This document shows, piece after piece, positions 1 through 6,013 of a DNA stretch of 7,817 bases. The DNA is taken from assembly GCA_033855775.1 (NCBI GenBank), contig JAWVFT010000125.1:1-7817 (forward strand). Reading direction: 5' to 3'. Every line of letters begins with the position of its first letter. Positions within the stretch are counted from its first letter, which is position 1. The translations under genes were made by a program, and so were the position numbers. The notes under the pieces are model-generated. The model was not told the origin of the DNA. It saw only the letters and a list, made by a program, of their open reading frames with translations, and did not search any database. Source of the DNA: DASVTR01 sp033855775 (lineage in GTDB: Bacteria > Acidobacteriota > Blastocatellia > Pyrinomonadales > Pyrinomonadaceae).

Positions 1-1
1 C

Positions 2-148
2 GTGCCGTCACCGACCTCGTATTCGTTGAGTGCCCCTCTTATCAAACAAGCTCCGCCTCCTCCTATACCTAAAGCAGTTAGACAGCCTAAGGCAAATGCG
101 TCTATGCCATTACCTCCAACGCTTACCACAAACAATAATGAAAAGTAG
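2..148 (+). CDS. C-terminal end of an unrecognised upstream gene (proline-rich tail)
   Basis: This frame is open from the window edge to a TAG at 146-148 and gives 48 residues. The tail is rich in proline and lysine (it includes QAPPPPIPKAVRQPK and SMPLPPTLTTNNNEK), which looks like a disordered C-terminal linker or tail; no domain is recognisable. Its stop lies 11 nt inside the most plausible start of the following helix-turn-helix gene, as in translationally coupled pairs. The other two forward frames are closed early (TGA at 27-29, TAA at 70-72), so this is the best candidate for a gene running in from the left. The function cannot be told from this fragment, and the frame could still be open by chance. 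Confidence 0.4.
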   Translation: MPSPTSYSLSAPLIKQAPPPPIPKAVRQPKANASMPLPPTLTTNNNEK

Positions 149-377
149 CCGCAAAGGGTCAGGCATACGCCTACCAGATAATACTTCAACCGTAGAGTGG
201 CCGGTGAAGATGAAACTTGCTCTAGCTGCTAAATTTCTCGGCATTAGCTCATCCTCTCTTTCAAATATGATTAACAGTGGCAAGATAAAATACGAGAACG
301 ACCCCCTTGATAATCGAATCAAACTTGTCAAACGATCTGACTTGGAGGCGCTCCTACGAAGGCGCACTCAAATTTAG
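138..377 (+). CDS. Small helix-turn-helix DNA-binding protein (excisionase/MerR-like)
   Basis: The 79-residue product has a helix-turn-helix of the excisionase/MerR type at about residues 25-50 (KLALAAKFLGISSSSLSNMI, then SGKI). A short wing-like stretch and a C-terminal helix follow (NRIKLVKRSDLEALLRRR), a common layout in small excisionase-like proteins of phages, plasmids and integrated elements, and in some chromosomal regulators. The start is uncertain. The frame opens at GTG 30 directly after a TGA, and ATGs at 96, 138 and 210 are all possible. I prefer 138 because it overlaps the upstream stop by 11 nt (coupling could replace the missing Shine-Dalgarno) and because the sequence before it is compositionally odd. 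The region is AT-richer than the hydrolase gene. Its role as an excisionase rather than a regulator is not shown, since no integrase is in view. Confidence 0.55.
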   Translation: MKSSRKGSGIRLPDNTSTVEWPVKMKLALAAKFLGISSSSLSNMINSGKIKYENDPLDNRIKLVKRSDLEALLRRRTQI

Positions 378-400
378 CAGGTCGTTATATTTTACGATTT

Positions 401-437
401 TTATAGAAGAGGGTATGTATCTTATAGAAAAAAGTAT
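401..437. repeat. Two-copy direct repeat TTATAGAA-N4-GTAT, 21-bp period
   Basis: TTATAGAA, four variable bases, then GTAT occurs at 401-416 and again at 422-437. All twelve defined bases match and the offset is exactly 21 bp, about two helical turns, so a protein could contact both copies on the same DNA face. It begins 24 bp after the stop of the helix-turn-helix gene. A 21-bp period is also seven codons, so if the downstream frame were translated the repeat would encode Y-R-x-x-Y twice. Confidence 0.5.
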
Positions 438-551
438 CCATGGATTGAAAAGCCGGCTGTGAACCAGTTCGCCATTCTGTTCGACGGTAGAGTCCCGATG
501 GGAGGATCAATTCAACCTCACTTACATAGAATGCTTAGAACTCTCCCTCGT

Positions 552-701
552 GAGACACTCTAGTTCACAACTTTATTGTCTTAAACTTCGAAACCTCAGC
601 CCTTCGGCTCGGCTCCAGTTCACAACTTTAATTTGGGAGTGAGGAAAATCTCGGACGGAGAATCAACAACTTAGAGACACTTCAGTTCACAACTTTATTG
701 T
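552..701. repeat. Three-copy direct repeat with core AGTTCACAACTTTA
   Basis: The 14-nt core is identical at 562-575, 617-630 and 684-697, with starts 55 and 67 nt apart. The outer copies extend to 28 nt (552-579 and 674-701) with only two mismatches, sharing GAGACACT before the core and TTGT after it. The middle copy shares only the core and a few adjacent bases. TGTGAAC at 458-464 is the inverse of part of the core. The copies could be protein-binding sites, part of a degraded element, or remnants of local duplication. Spacing is too irregular and copies too few for CRISPR. Confidence 0.6.
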
Positions 702-792
702 TCGTGGACAGGTTCGTAATTTTCCGTTCGGATCAGCCGTACTTGAGCGGTGTTGTTCGTTGTCTACCACCGCCGTCGCCATCATAGAGGTG

Positions 793-822
793 TTGTCTGC
801 CGGTAAACCGCTGGATTATACT
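793..822 (+). promoter_or_regulatory. Candidate promoter for the small exported protein
   Basis: TTGTCT at 793-798 and TATACT at 817-822 are separated by 18 bp, matching the sigma-70-type consensus at 4/6 and 5/6 positions. Transcription would start near 829, leaving a short leader that ends with the ribosome binding site at 845-850. The motif and spacing are seen directly; promoter activity is inferred, and promoter rules in this phylum are poorly known. Confidence 0.4.
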
Positions 823-856
823 GGCCCCGCGCTCAGCAGGGAAAAGGAGGCTGGTA

Positions 857-1498
857 ATGGGAATCCATCGAGGGCCTTCGCCCGCAGTTGTGGTCGGCTT
901 TATGGCTGCCGTTTGCGTATTCACGCTCGCGATTAACTCAGCCCAAGCTCAGCAGACCGGGCCGCCGCCTGTGGGGAACCGCGACCCGTTCGCAGAAGCG
1001 CGTGAGCGGCAGCAGCGCGAAGCCCAACTCCGCAGCGCGGAGATACTGGGAGGCGTGAAGAAGACGGATACGCGGAGCGCCGAGGCTGCCGCCGAGCAGA
1101 TAAGGGAAGACTTCAAAGTTATCCAAATACGGCGCAACAACCTCGTCCGTCATCTCCTGTCCGAAAAGCCTTTCGACTACAAGTTCATCGCGGGCGAAAC
1201 CGAAGAGGTCAACAAGCGTGCCAGCCGTTTGAAGACGCATCTGTTGCGCGAAGTCCCTGAGGATGAAAAAAAGGGACAGGAAAAACAGGTCGAAATCAGC
1301 GACGCTCAGATGAAGGACGCGCTCCTGACGATGGTCAAGCGGATTGACAGCTTCACGGAGAATCCTCTCTTCAAAGTTCCGGGCGTGGTAGACGTGCAGC
1401 AGTCGGCGAAGGCTAACCGCGATTTGCGACACATCATCCTGCTCAGCGATGGCATCAGGAAGACAGCCGAAAGGCTCAACAAGACGCGCGGCAAGTGA
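857..1498 (+). CDS. Small exported protein of unknown function
   Basis: The 213-residue product is not recognised as a named family. A signal peptide covers residues 1-31: a positive residue near the start, a hydrophobic stretch at about 11-26 (VVVGFMAAVCVFTLAI), then SAQA before QQ, a good signal peptidase I site. There is no lipobox, so it is probably soluble and periplasmic or secreted. The mature part is hydrophilic and predicted mostly helical: a charged segment at 43-95 rich in Arg, Glu and Gln, a Lys/Glu-rich patch at 133-148, and helical stretches to the end. No catalytic motif is visible. The start is well supported by AGGAGG at 845-850, six bases before the ATG. The stop lies within a 16-bp tandem duplication. 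The 249-bp gap to the hydrolase gene makes co-transcription possible but unproven. Confidence 0.85.
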   Translation: MGIHRGPSPAVVVGFMAAVCVFTLAINSAQAQQTGPPPVGNRDPFAEARERQQREAQLRSAEILGGVKKTDTRSAEAAAEQIREDFKVIQIRRNNLVRHLLSEKPFDYKFIAGETEEVNKRASRLKTHLLREVPEDEKKGQEKQVEISDAQMKDALLTMVKRIDSFTENPLFKVPGVVDVQQSAKANRDLRHIILLSDGIRKTAERLNKTRGK

Positions 1499-1522
1499 GA
1501 CGCGCGGCAAGTGAGACGCGCG
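1483..1522. repeat. 16-bp tandem duplication spanning a stop codon
   Basis: The unit GACGCGCGGCAAGTGA occurs at 1483-1498 and 1499-1514, followed by a partial third copy (GACGCGCG) at 1515-1522. The first copy encodes the last residues and TGA stop of the small exported protein. The second copy lies just beyond the stop, so the protein is unchanged. Perfect identity suggests recent replication slippage. Confidence 0.9.
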
Positions 1523-1545
1523 CCGCTCGATTGCAAATTCAGGAT

Positions 1546-1618
1546 TGCGGACTCCGGCTTGCCGGTTGACGTTCGTAACTCTCCTGCCCGGCATTAAATC
1601 CGCAAACCACAGTCCGCA
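1546..1618 (+). terminator. Nested inverted repeats after the small exported-protein gene; possible terminator
   Basis: A compact palindrome CCGGCTTGCCGG at 1554-1565 can fold as a 4-bp GC stem with a CTTG loop. It sits inside a wider inverted repeat, TGCGGACT at 1546-1553 against AGTCCGCA at 1611-1618. No T-run follows, so this is at best a weak or factor-assisted terminator. It could also be an operator or part of a dispersed repeat. Confidence 0.25.
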
Positions 1619-1700
1619 GCCCTCTGCTTAACGGTTTGTAACTTACGTTTCACCCCGCCCGCATTATAGAAGTCATCCTCGACGACACTGGCTCTACCGA

Positions 1701-1714
1701 ATTCGACACCGAAT
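1701..1714. promoter_or_regulatory. Short inverted repeat upstream of the hydrolase gene; possible operator
   Basis: ATTCG-ACAC-CGAAT forms 5-bp arms with a 4-nt centre, ending 33 bp before the hydrolase ATG. A weak -10-like TATAGA lies upstream at 1665-1670, without a convincing -35. The position would suit a repressor site, but an inverted repeat this short can arise by chance. Confidence 0.25.
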
Positions 1715-1747
1715 CAAGCCCCAGAAAGAATCAGGGACAATCCTGCC

Positions 1748-4129
1748 ATGAAAACAACAATAGCGGCCTTCGCCTTAGCGGCAATATTCCTGCACACGTT
1801 ACTGCCATCTCAAAGCATCGCGCAGCAACGAGACAACCACGCAGGAAATTCGACTGTGCCAGCGGTAATAGACAGCCATGCAGTCTTCCGGCGCATGATG
1901 CGCGCCCCGGCGCCGAACGCGAACGCAGCGCGCAAGGCCGATGAGTTGCTGGCTAAGATGACGATTGAGGAGAAGGTCGGCCAGATGACACAGCTTGAAA
2001 TCAGCATGGTCTCTACGGGCCGCGACCAACAGATCAGAATAGACCCGGCGAAGCTGGACAAGGCCATCGTTAAGTACGGCGTCGGCTCCATCCTCAACGT
2101 CGCGGATCAGGCGCTTACGCTTGACCGCTGGCAGGAGACAATCCGGCAGATTCAGGATGCGGCCAAAAGGACGCGACTGAAGATTCCCGTCCTCTATGGC
2201 ATAGACACGATTCACGGCGCGAATTACGTGCAGGGCTCGACCCTCTTCCCGCAGCCGCTCGCGATGGCCGCGACATGGAACCCCGAACTGATGATGAAGG
2301 GCTCGGAGGTGGCGGCCATCGAGACGCGCGCCGCCGGTATCCCATGGACGTTCTCGCCCGTCCTGGACATCGGACGCCAACCGCTCTGGCCGCGTCTCTG
2401 GGAAACTTACGGCGAAGACCCGTATCTGGCCTCGGTCATGGGCGTCGCATCGGTGCGCGGTTACGAGGGAATGAGCGTCTCTTCGCCGGAGCACATTGCC
2501 GCGTGCTTGAAGCACTACATGGGTTACGGCTTGCCCTTGAGCGGGAGAGATAGGACGCCCGCCTGGATTCCTGAGATTTACCTGCGCGAATATGTCCTGC
2601 CGCCTTTCAAGGCGGCGGTCGATGCGGGCGCGCGCACAGTGATGGTCAACTCCGGCGAGGTCAACGGCGTCCCTGTCCACGCCAGCCACTTCATCCTGAC
2701 GGACATCCTGCGAAAAGAACTGGGCTTCAAAGGCGTTGCCGTCTCTGATTGGGAAGACATCAAGAAGTTGGTCAACATTCATCGCGTCGCGGCCAACGAG
2801 AAGGAGGCGACACGCATGGCCGTGATGGCCGGCATAGACATGAGCATGGTGCCGAGCGACTATAGCTTCGCAGACTATCTCGTCGCGCTGGTGAAAGAGG
2901 GCGCGGTTCCGCAATCACGCATCGACGAGGCCGTGCGTCGCATCCTCACTTTGAAATACGAGCTCGGCCTCTTCGATGACCCGATGCCGAACGCATCGCT
3001 CAAGGCTAAGTTCGCCACGCCTGAGTCGCGCCGTCTGAGCCTGGAAGCGGCGCGCGAGGCGATGACGCTGTTGAAGAACACGAACGACCTTCTGCCGCTC
3101 GACAAGAATCGCAAGACGCTCGTGACGGGGCCAACCGCCGACTCGCTCATCTCGCTCAACAACGGCTGGACGTACGTCTGGCAAGGCTCCGAAGCTGCGC
3201 TCTATCCGAAAGACCGCCCGACAATCCGCCAGGCCGTCGAGGCAACAGCCGGACGAGCGAACGTGACGTACGTGCCCGGCACGCGCATCACACGCGCGCC
3301 CGGCGGAGCGTCGAACAACACGCCCACCAACGTCGATGAAGAGGTTGATATAGCCGCGGCGGTCCGCGCCGCGCGCGATGTGGATGTGGTCGTGCTCTGT
3401 CTAGGCGAAGGCTCCTACACGGAGACTCCCGGCAACATCACAGACCTGACGCTGCCGGAGCCGCAGTTGAAACTCGCAGAGGCTGTCATCGCGACGGGCA
3501 AACCCGTCGTCGTCGTGCTTGTTGAGGGACGGCCTCGCATCATCAGCCGCATCGCTGACGGCGCGGGCGCAATCCTGATGGCCTACAACCCCGGCAACGA
3601 GGGCGGGCAGGCTGTCGCAGATGTGCTCTTCGGCGACTACAACCCGTCGGGTCGCCTGCCGTTCACCTACCCGCGCGACCCGAACGCGCTGCTCACCTAC
3701 GATCACAAGTCTTACGAAAACCAGAACACGAATTTCGGCCTCACACCCTTCAGCCCGCAGTTCCCTTTCGGCCACGGCCTGAGCTACACGACCTTTAAGT
3801 ACGATAACCTGAGCCTGAGCCGGAAGACGATGAATGAGCGGGACAAGCTGACCGTCAACGTCACTCTGACTAACACGGGACGGCGGACGGGAAGCGAAGT
3901 CGTGCAGCTTTACGTGCGCGACCTCTTTGCCTCCATCACGCCGCCCGACAAGAGACTCAGGCGGTTCGCTAAGATTCAGCTTGCGCCCGGACAGAGCCAG
4001 ACGCTCTCCTTTGAATTAACGCGCGACGATTTATCCTTTATAGGGCAGGACAACAGGCCCGTCATCGAGCCGGGAGATTTTGAAGTTCTTGTCGGAGGGC
4101 TGACGGAAAAGTTCACTCTCACGCCGTAA
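1748..4129 (+). CDS. Secreted glycoside hydrolase family 3 (beta-glucosidase/exo-beta-glucanase type)
   Basis: The 793-residue protein should remove terminal beta-linked glucose or a similar sugar from oligosaccharides outside the cytoplasm by a retaining mechanism. A signal peptide occupies residues 1-25, with cleavage likely after SIA before QQ. The N-terminal barrel domain spans about 65-410 and contains YGIDTIHG (150-157, substrate Asp153), LWPRLWETYGEDP (213-225), LKHYMGYG (254-261) and the nucleophile motif VSDW, with Asp334 the expected nucleophile. The C-terminal sandwich domain (about 437-675) has GEGSYTETPGN; Glu559 or Glu554 is the likely acid/base, as in plant exoglucanases. GHGLSYT (675-681) precedes a fibronectin-III-like domain (about 715-785). 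Length and domain order are complete for the family. The GYG-SGRDRT region resembles Bacteroides xyloglucan-locus family 3 enzymes as I remember them, so substrate is open. AGGGA at 1733-1737 supports the start. Confidence 0.95.
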   Translation: MKTTIAAFALAAIFLHTLLPSQSIAQQRDNHAGNSTVPAVIDSHAVFRRMMRAPAPNANAARKADELLAKMTIEEKVGQMTQLEISMVSTGRDQQIRIDPAKLDKAIVKYGVGSILNVADQALTLDRWQETIRQIQDAAKRTRLKIPVLYGIDTIHGANYVQGSTLFPQPLAMAATWNPELMMKGSEVAAIETRAAGIPWTFSPVLDIGRQPLWPRLWETYGEDPYLASVMGVASVRGYEGMSVSSPEHIAACLKHYMGYGLPLSGRDRTPAWIPEIYLREYVLPPFKAAVDAGARTVMVNSGEVNGVPVHASHFILTDILRKELGFKGVAVSDWEDIKKLVNIHRVAANEKEATRMAVMAGIDMSMVPSDYSFADYLVALVKEGAVPQSRIDEAVRRILTLKYELGLFDDPMPNASLKAKFATPESRRLSLEAAREAMTLLKNTNDLLPLDKNRKTLVTGPTADSLISLNNGWTYVWQGSEAALYPKDRPTIRQAVEATAGRANVTYVPGTRITRAPGGASNNTPTNVDEEVDIAAAVRAARDVDVVVLCLGEGSYTETPGNITDLTLPEPQLKLAEAVIATGKPVVVVLVEGRPRIISRIADGAGAILMAYNPGNEGGQAVADVLFGDYNPSGRLPFTYPRDPNALLTYDHKSYENQNTNFGLTPFSPQFPFGHGLSYTTFKYDNLSLSRKTMNERDKLTVNVTLTNTGRRTGSEVVQLYVRDLFASITPPDKRLRRFAKIQLAPGQSQTLSFELTRDDLSFIGQDNRPVIEPGDFEVLVGGLTEKFTLTP

Positions 4130-4141
4130 AGAAAGAAAATG

Positions 4142-4198
4142 GTAAAAGTAAGATGGAGAGCTACTTTTAATAAAAGTGCTTTCATCCTTACTTTTTAC
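4142..4198. terminator. Probable bidirectional terminator between convergent genes
   Basis: The outer arms at 4142-4155 and 4183-4198 pair (GTAAAAGTAAGATG against CATCCTTACTTTTTAC) with two single-base bulges. An inner stem at 4163-4177 has ACTTTT and AAAAGT around an AAT loop and extends outward through AGC/GCT with one bulge. The structure starts 13 bp after the hydrolase stop, and its right arm overlaps the last codons and stop of the minus-strand gene. T-rich tracts lie on the exit side in each direction, most clearly on the minus strand (AAGAAAGAAAATG on the plus strand). This suits shared termination. Confidence 0.7.
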
Positions 4199-5586
4199 TG
4201 TCCCGCTTCAGGCAGCACGCGCAGAGAGAGGAGCGTGATTTTGGTCGGCGTGCCATTCTCGACTTCGACTTTGAGGAGCGCCTGGTAAAACTTCGGCGGC
4301 TCGTTTTGCCCGCCGAGTTGACGCAGGCGTTGACCGAGGACGGCGAGGTGATTACGCGTCGTGACGAACTCGGCAGCCGCCTCCGTTCCCTCGCTGAAGA
4401 TGCCGGCCAGCGTCATTACCGCGTGCTCGCCGGAGACGTTCGGCTTGACGGTGATGAGCGCGTAGTCAACTGCCAGCGCGCCCGTCTGTTCGTTGAACTG
4501 CGGCTTGTAGACACGCTCTTCGCCGGGGAGCGGGTCGTGATTCTCGATTGTGGCAGCGAAGGTGTAGTTGAAGTTTTCGACCGAAGGAAGCTTGCGCGTC
4601 CACTCGTTGACGTAGATGCTGCCGAGCAGGATGATATTGCGGTACTTCAGGTCGGCGGCGCTAACCTGTCTGCTTTGCCTGAGCAGGATGGCTTTGTTTG
4701 AGGAGCGCAAGAGGTCTGTGAGGCGATAGATGCCGATGGCTTCGCCCATGCCCGTGTACATGCCGAGCGACGGGATGAGCCGGGGCGTCTGGCCTCCAGC
4801 CCACTGCCCCTTAAACTCCGGCGCGTTAACTAGCGCGCGCGTCTGTTCGGGAGTCATTTGGATGGCGCGTTGCGCCAGCGAGGGAGGGTCGGCCTCGTTC
4901 ACGAAGCGGTAGACAGTCGGGTTGCTCAGGACGAGCAGCGGCGGCTCCGGGTCATCTATGAACGGCCCCCAGACGGTCTTGATGTCCTCGATGTTAAGCG
5001 AAGGGTCGGAGCTTTGCGCAGTCGCTTGTCGCCGCAGTTCCCGGTTCGAGAAGTAGAGGGCCAGCGCAATGATTCCAAGCACAACGACAAGCCCGCACAA
5101 CAGGATAATGATGGCCTTGCTTACGCTCCGCGCAGGCGCAATCTCGACGCGCGGCTGAAGGCCGTCCGCCACAGCTTTTGTGGCGTGACCGTTTGAAGTG
5201 GCTCCGTTCGGCGGGACGGGCGCGCCTGGCGAAACTTCATGCGCGGACTCTATCTGTGGGCAGTTGAAGACCGGATGATAGTGGCCCTTGGGAAGGTCGA
5301 TGACAATCCGGTCGCTCTTCCCTTCGGTGGTATAATACTCATGCAGTTTCGTCCGTAGCCTTCCGGCCTGAACACGCACAACCGAGTCTATGCGCGGGTC
5401 GTAGTCGTCGTTGCGCCCGAAAACCTCCGTGGCGATTGTATATTCTTTGAGCAGCACCGCTTCGTCGTCCACGGTCTTCTCCACGACGAAGCGGAGGAAC
5501 GCCTTGAGGCTTTCTGAGTTTTGGAGCGTGCGGCTTTGCAGCACCTTCTCCAACTGCTCAAGTTTCTGTTCCTTATCTAATTCCAT
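4195..5586 (-). CDS. Membrane-anchored winged-helix regulator-like protein with large extracytoplasmic domain
   Basis: The 463-residue product has three parts. Residues 1-110 form the winged-helix-like domain common in Acidobacteriota: FLRFVVEKT (30-38), LKEYTIATEVFGR (46-58), DPRIDSVVRVQAGRLRTKL (63-81), EYY, then IDLPKGHY (96-103), the usual wing. A Pro/Gly/Ala-rich linker follows, then one membrane helix at about 158-179 (AIIILLCGLVVVLGIIALAL and flanks) with Arg/Lys before it. Residues 195-463 should lie outside the cytoplasm and have motifs such as SLGMYTGMGEAIGIYRLTDL and NIILLGSIYVNEW; I cannot name this domain. The layout resembles CadC/ToxR-type one-membrane-helix regulators, so envelope sensing with DNA binding is inferred. 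ATG 5586 is the first start after an in-frame TAA; its Shine-Dalgarno is weak, with GGGAGG 25 bases upstream, too far to serve. It is convergent with the hydrolase and divergent from the receptor. Confidence 0.85.
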   Translation of the reverse strand: MELDKEQKLEQLEKVLQSRTLQNSESLKAFLRFVVEKTVDDEAVLLKEYTIATEVFGRNDDYDPRIDSVVRVQAGRLRTKLHEYYTTEGKSDRIVIDLPKGHYHPVFNCPQIESAHEVSPGAPVPPNGATSNGHATKAVADGLQPRVEIAPARSVSKAIIILLCGLVVVLGIIALALYFSNRELRRQATAQSSDPSLNIEDIKTVWGPFIDDPEPPLLVLSNPTVYRFVNEADPPSLAQRAIQMTPEQTRALVNAPEFKGQWAGGQTPRLIPSLGMYTGMGEAIGIYRLTDLLRSSNKAILLRQSRQVSAADLKYRNIILLGSIYVNEWTRKLPSVENFNYTFAATIENHDPLPGEERVYKPQFNEQTGALAVDYALITVKPNVSGEHAVMTLAGIFSEGTEAAAEFVTTRNHLAVLGQRLRQLGGQNEPPKFYQALLKVEVENGTPTKITLLSLRVLPEAGQ

Positions 5587-5642
5587 GCTTTCGACTACGA
5601 GCCTGAAAAAGCCTCCCGTGGATTTAGACGATGAGGCACAGC

Positions 5643-5657
5643 GTCCTTGTTAAGGAC
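5643..5657. promoter_or_regulatory. Operator-like inverted repeat GTCCTT-GTT-AAGGAC
   Basis: Perfect 6-bp arms flank a 3-bp centre, ending 57 bp upstream of the regulator-like gene's ATG. It would lie in that gene's leader if the candidate promoter at 5729-5758 is real. It could be a binding site for autoregulation or a small hairpin; the symmetry is seen, the role is inferred. Confidence 0.35.
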
Positions 5658-5728
5658 TAGATACGAGTTTGCAATAATTGTTCTGTGTCGCAACAAAGGC
5701 TGGAATGTCATAGGCGACAGCGGCCCGA

Positions 5729-5758
5729 ATTATAATCCCACCAGCCGCTTTTCAACAA
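5729..5758 (-). promoter_or_regulatory. Candidate promoter for the winged-helix gene (with a -10 readable on both strands)
   Basis: On the minus strand a perfect TATAAT (plus-strand 5734 to 5729) follows TTGTTG (5758 to 5753) by 18 bp, or TTGAAA (5755 to 5750) by 15 bp. Transcription would start near 5722, about 136 bp before the coding start. ATTATAAT also reads as TATAAT on the plus strand at 5731-5736, but no good plus-strand -35 stands at the right distance. Confidence 0.35.
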
Positions 5759-5809
5759 CCTGAAGGGCGGCGCGAGCAGGAAGCGCCGGTAGATTAGGGC
5801 GGCGGCAGC

Positions 5810-5843
5810 GTAACAAGGTTACATCCGGCCATGTAACGCCGGA
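5810..5843. repeat. Three overlapping, mutually exclusive inverted repeats
   Basis: GTAAC-AAG-GTTAC (5810-5822), GTTACAT-CCGGCC-ATGTAAC (5818-5837) and TCCGGC-CATGTAAC-GCCGGA (5824-5843) share arms, so each fold excludes its neighbour. All arms are perfect. The second and third are strong enough to fold in RNA or to serve as dyad protein sites. The cluster lies 224 bp from the regulator-like start and 405 bp from the receptor start. Confidence 0.55.
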
Positions 5844-6013
5844 CGTTCTCAAGAAATATGCGGCCTGAACCGATGCTTATTACCGTATCTTACTGATAGT
5901 AACTTTTAGTGTAGTCAGTGATGGGTATAGAGTATATTTAAGTCCTAGTCTATCTGGCATCAAGCTGGAAGTTGAACTCTTTATCCGTTTCGCGCTCCCT
6001 TGAGCAGCGACAC

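Larger units (their letters stand above)
378..856. other. 479-bp AT-rich intergenic stretch with two direct-repeat families
   Basis: No confident gene lies here. The stretch holds a two-copy 21-bp-period repeat (401-437), a three-copy repeat with core AGTTCACAACTTTA (562-697), a short hairpin AGCC-CTTC-GGCT (598-609) too small to call a terminator, and a likely promoter for the next gene (793-822). The helix-turn-helix frame stays open after its TAG for 61 more codons, to a TAG at 561-563; this could be a decayed or read-through extension or simply chance. No tRNA or transposase remnant was recognised. Confidence 0.6.

Noticed and set aside
552..701. CRISPR-like array
   Set aside because: Only three copies, unequal spacing (55 and 67 nt), a middle copy sharing only half of the repeat, and no cas genes in view.
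733..924. 63-residue minus-strand open frame over the start of the exported-protein gene
   Set aside because: It overlaps the promoter candidate, ribosome binding site and signal peptide of the plus-strand gene, and has no family match.
938..1594. 218-residue minus-strand open frame opposite the small exported protein
   Set aside because: The plus-strand gene has a signal peptide and a strong ribosome binding site. The reverse frame is Arg/Leu-rich with no motif, typical of a GC-rich antisense shadow.
1664..1671. A third TTATAGAA, matching the repeat at 401-437
   Set aside because: Only the 8-mer matches and the GTAT at fixed spacing is missing. It is far away and may be part of a weak -10 element.
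1799..2914. 371-residue minus-strand open frame inside the hydrolase gene
   Set aside because: It lies fully opposite conserved hydrolase motifs, and its His/Arg-rich composition is that of an antisense shadow.
3401..3775. 124-residue minus-strand open frame inside the hydrolase gene
   Set aside because: Antisense of the conserved C-terminal domain; no domain of its own.
4306..4701. 131-residue plus-strand open frame opposite the winged-helix gene
   Set aside because: It mirrors the extracytoplasmic domain of a better supported gene; no recognisable family.
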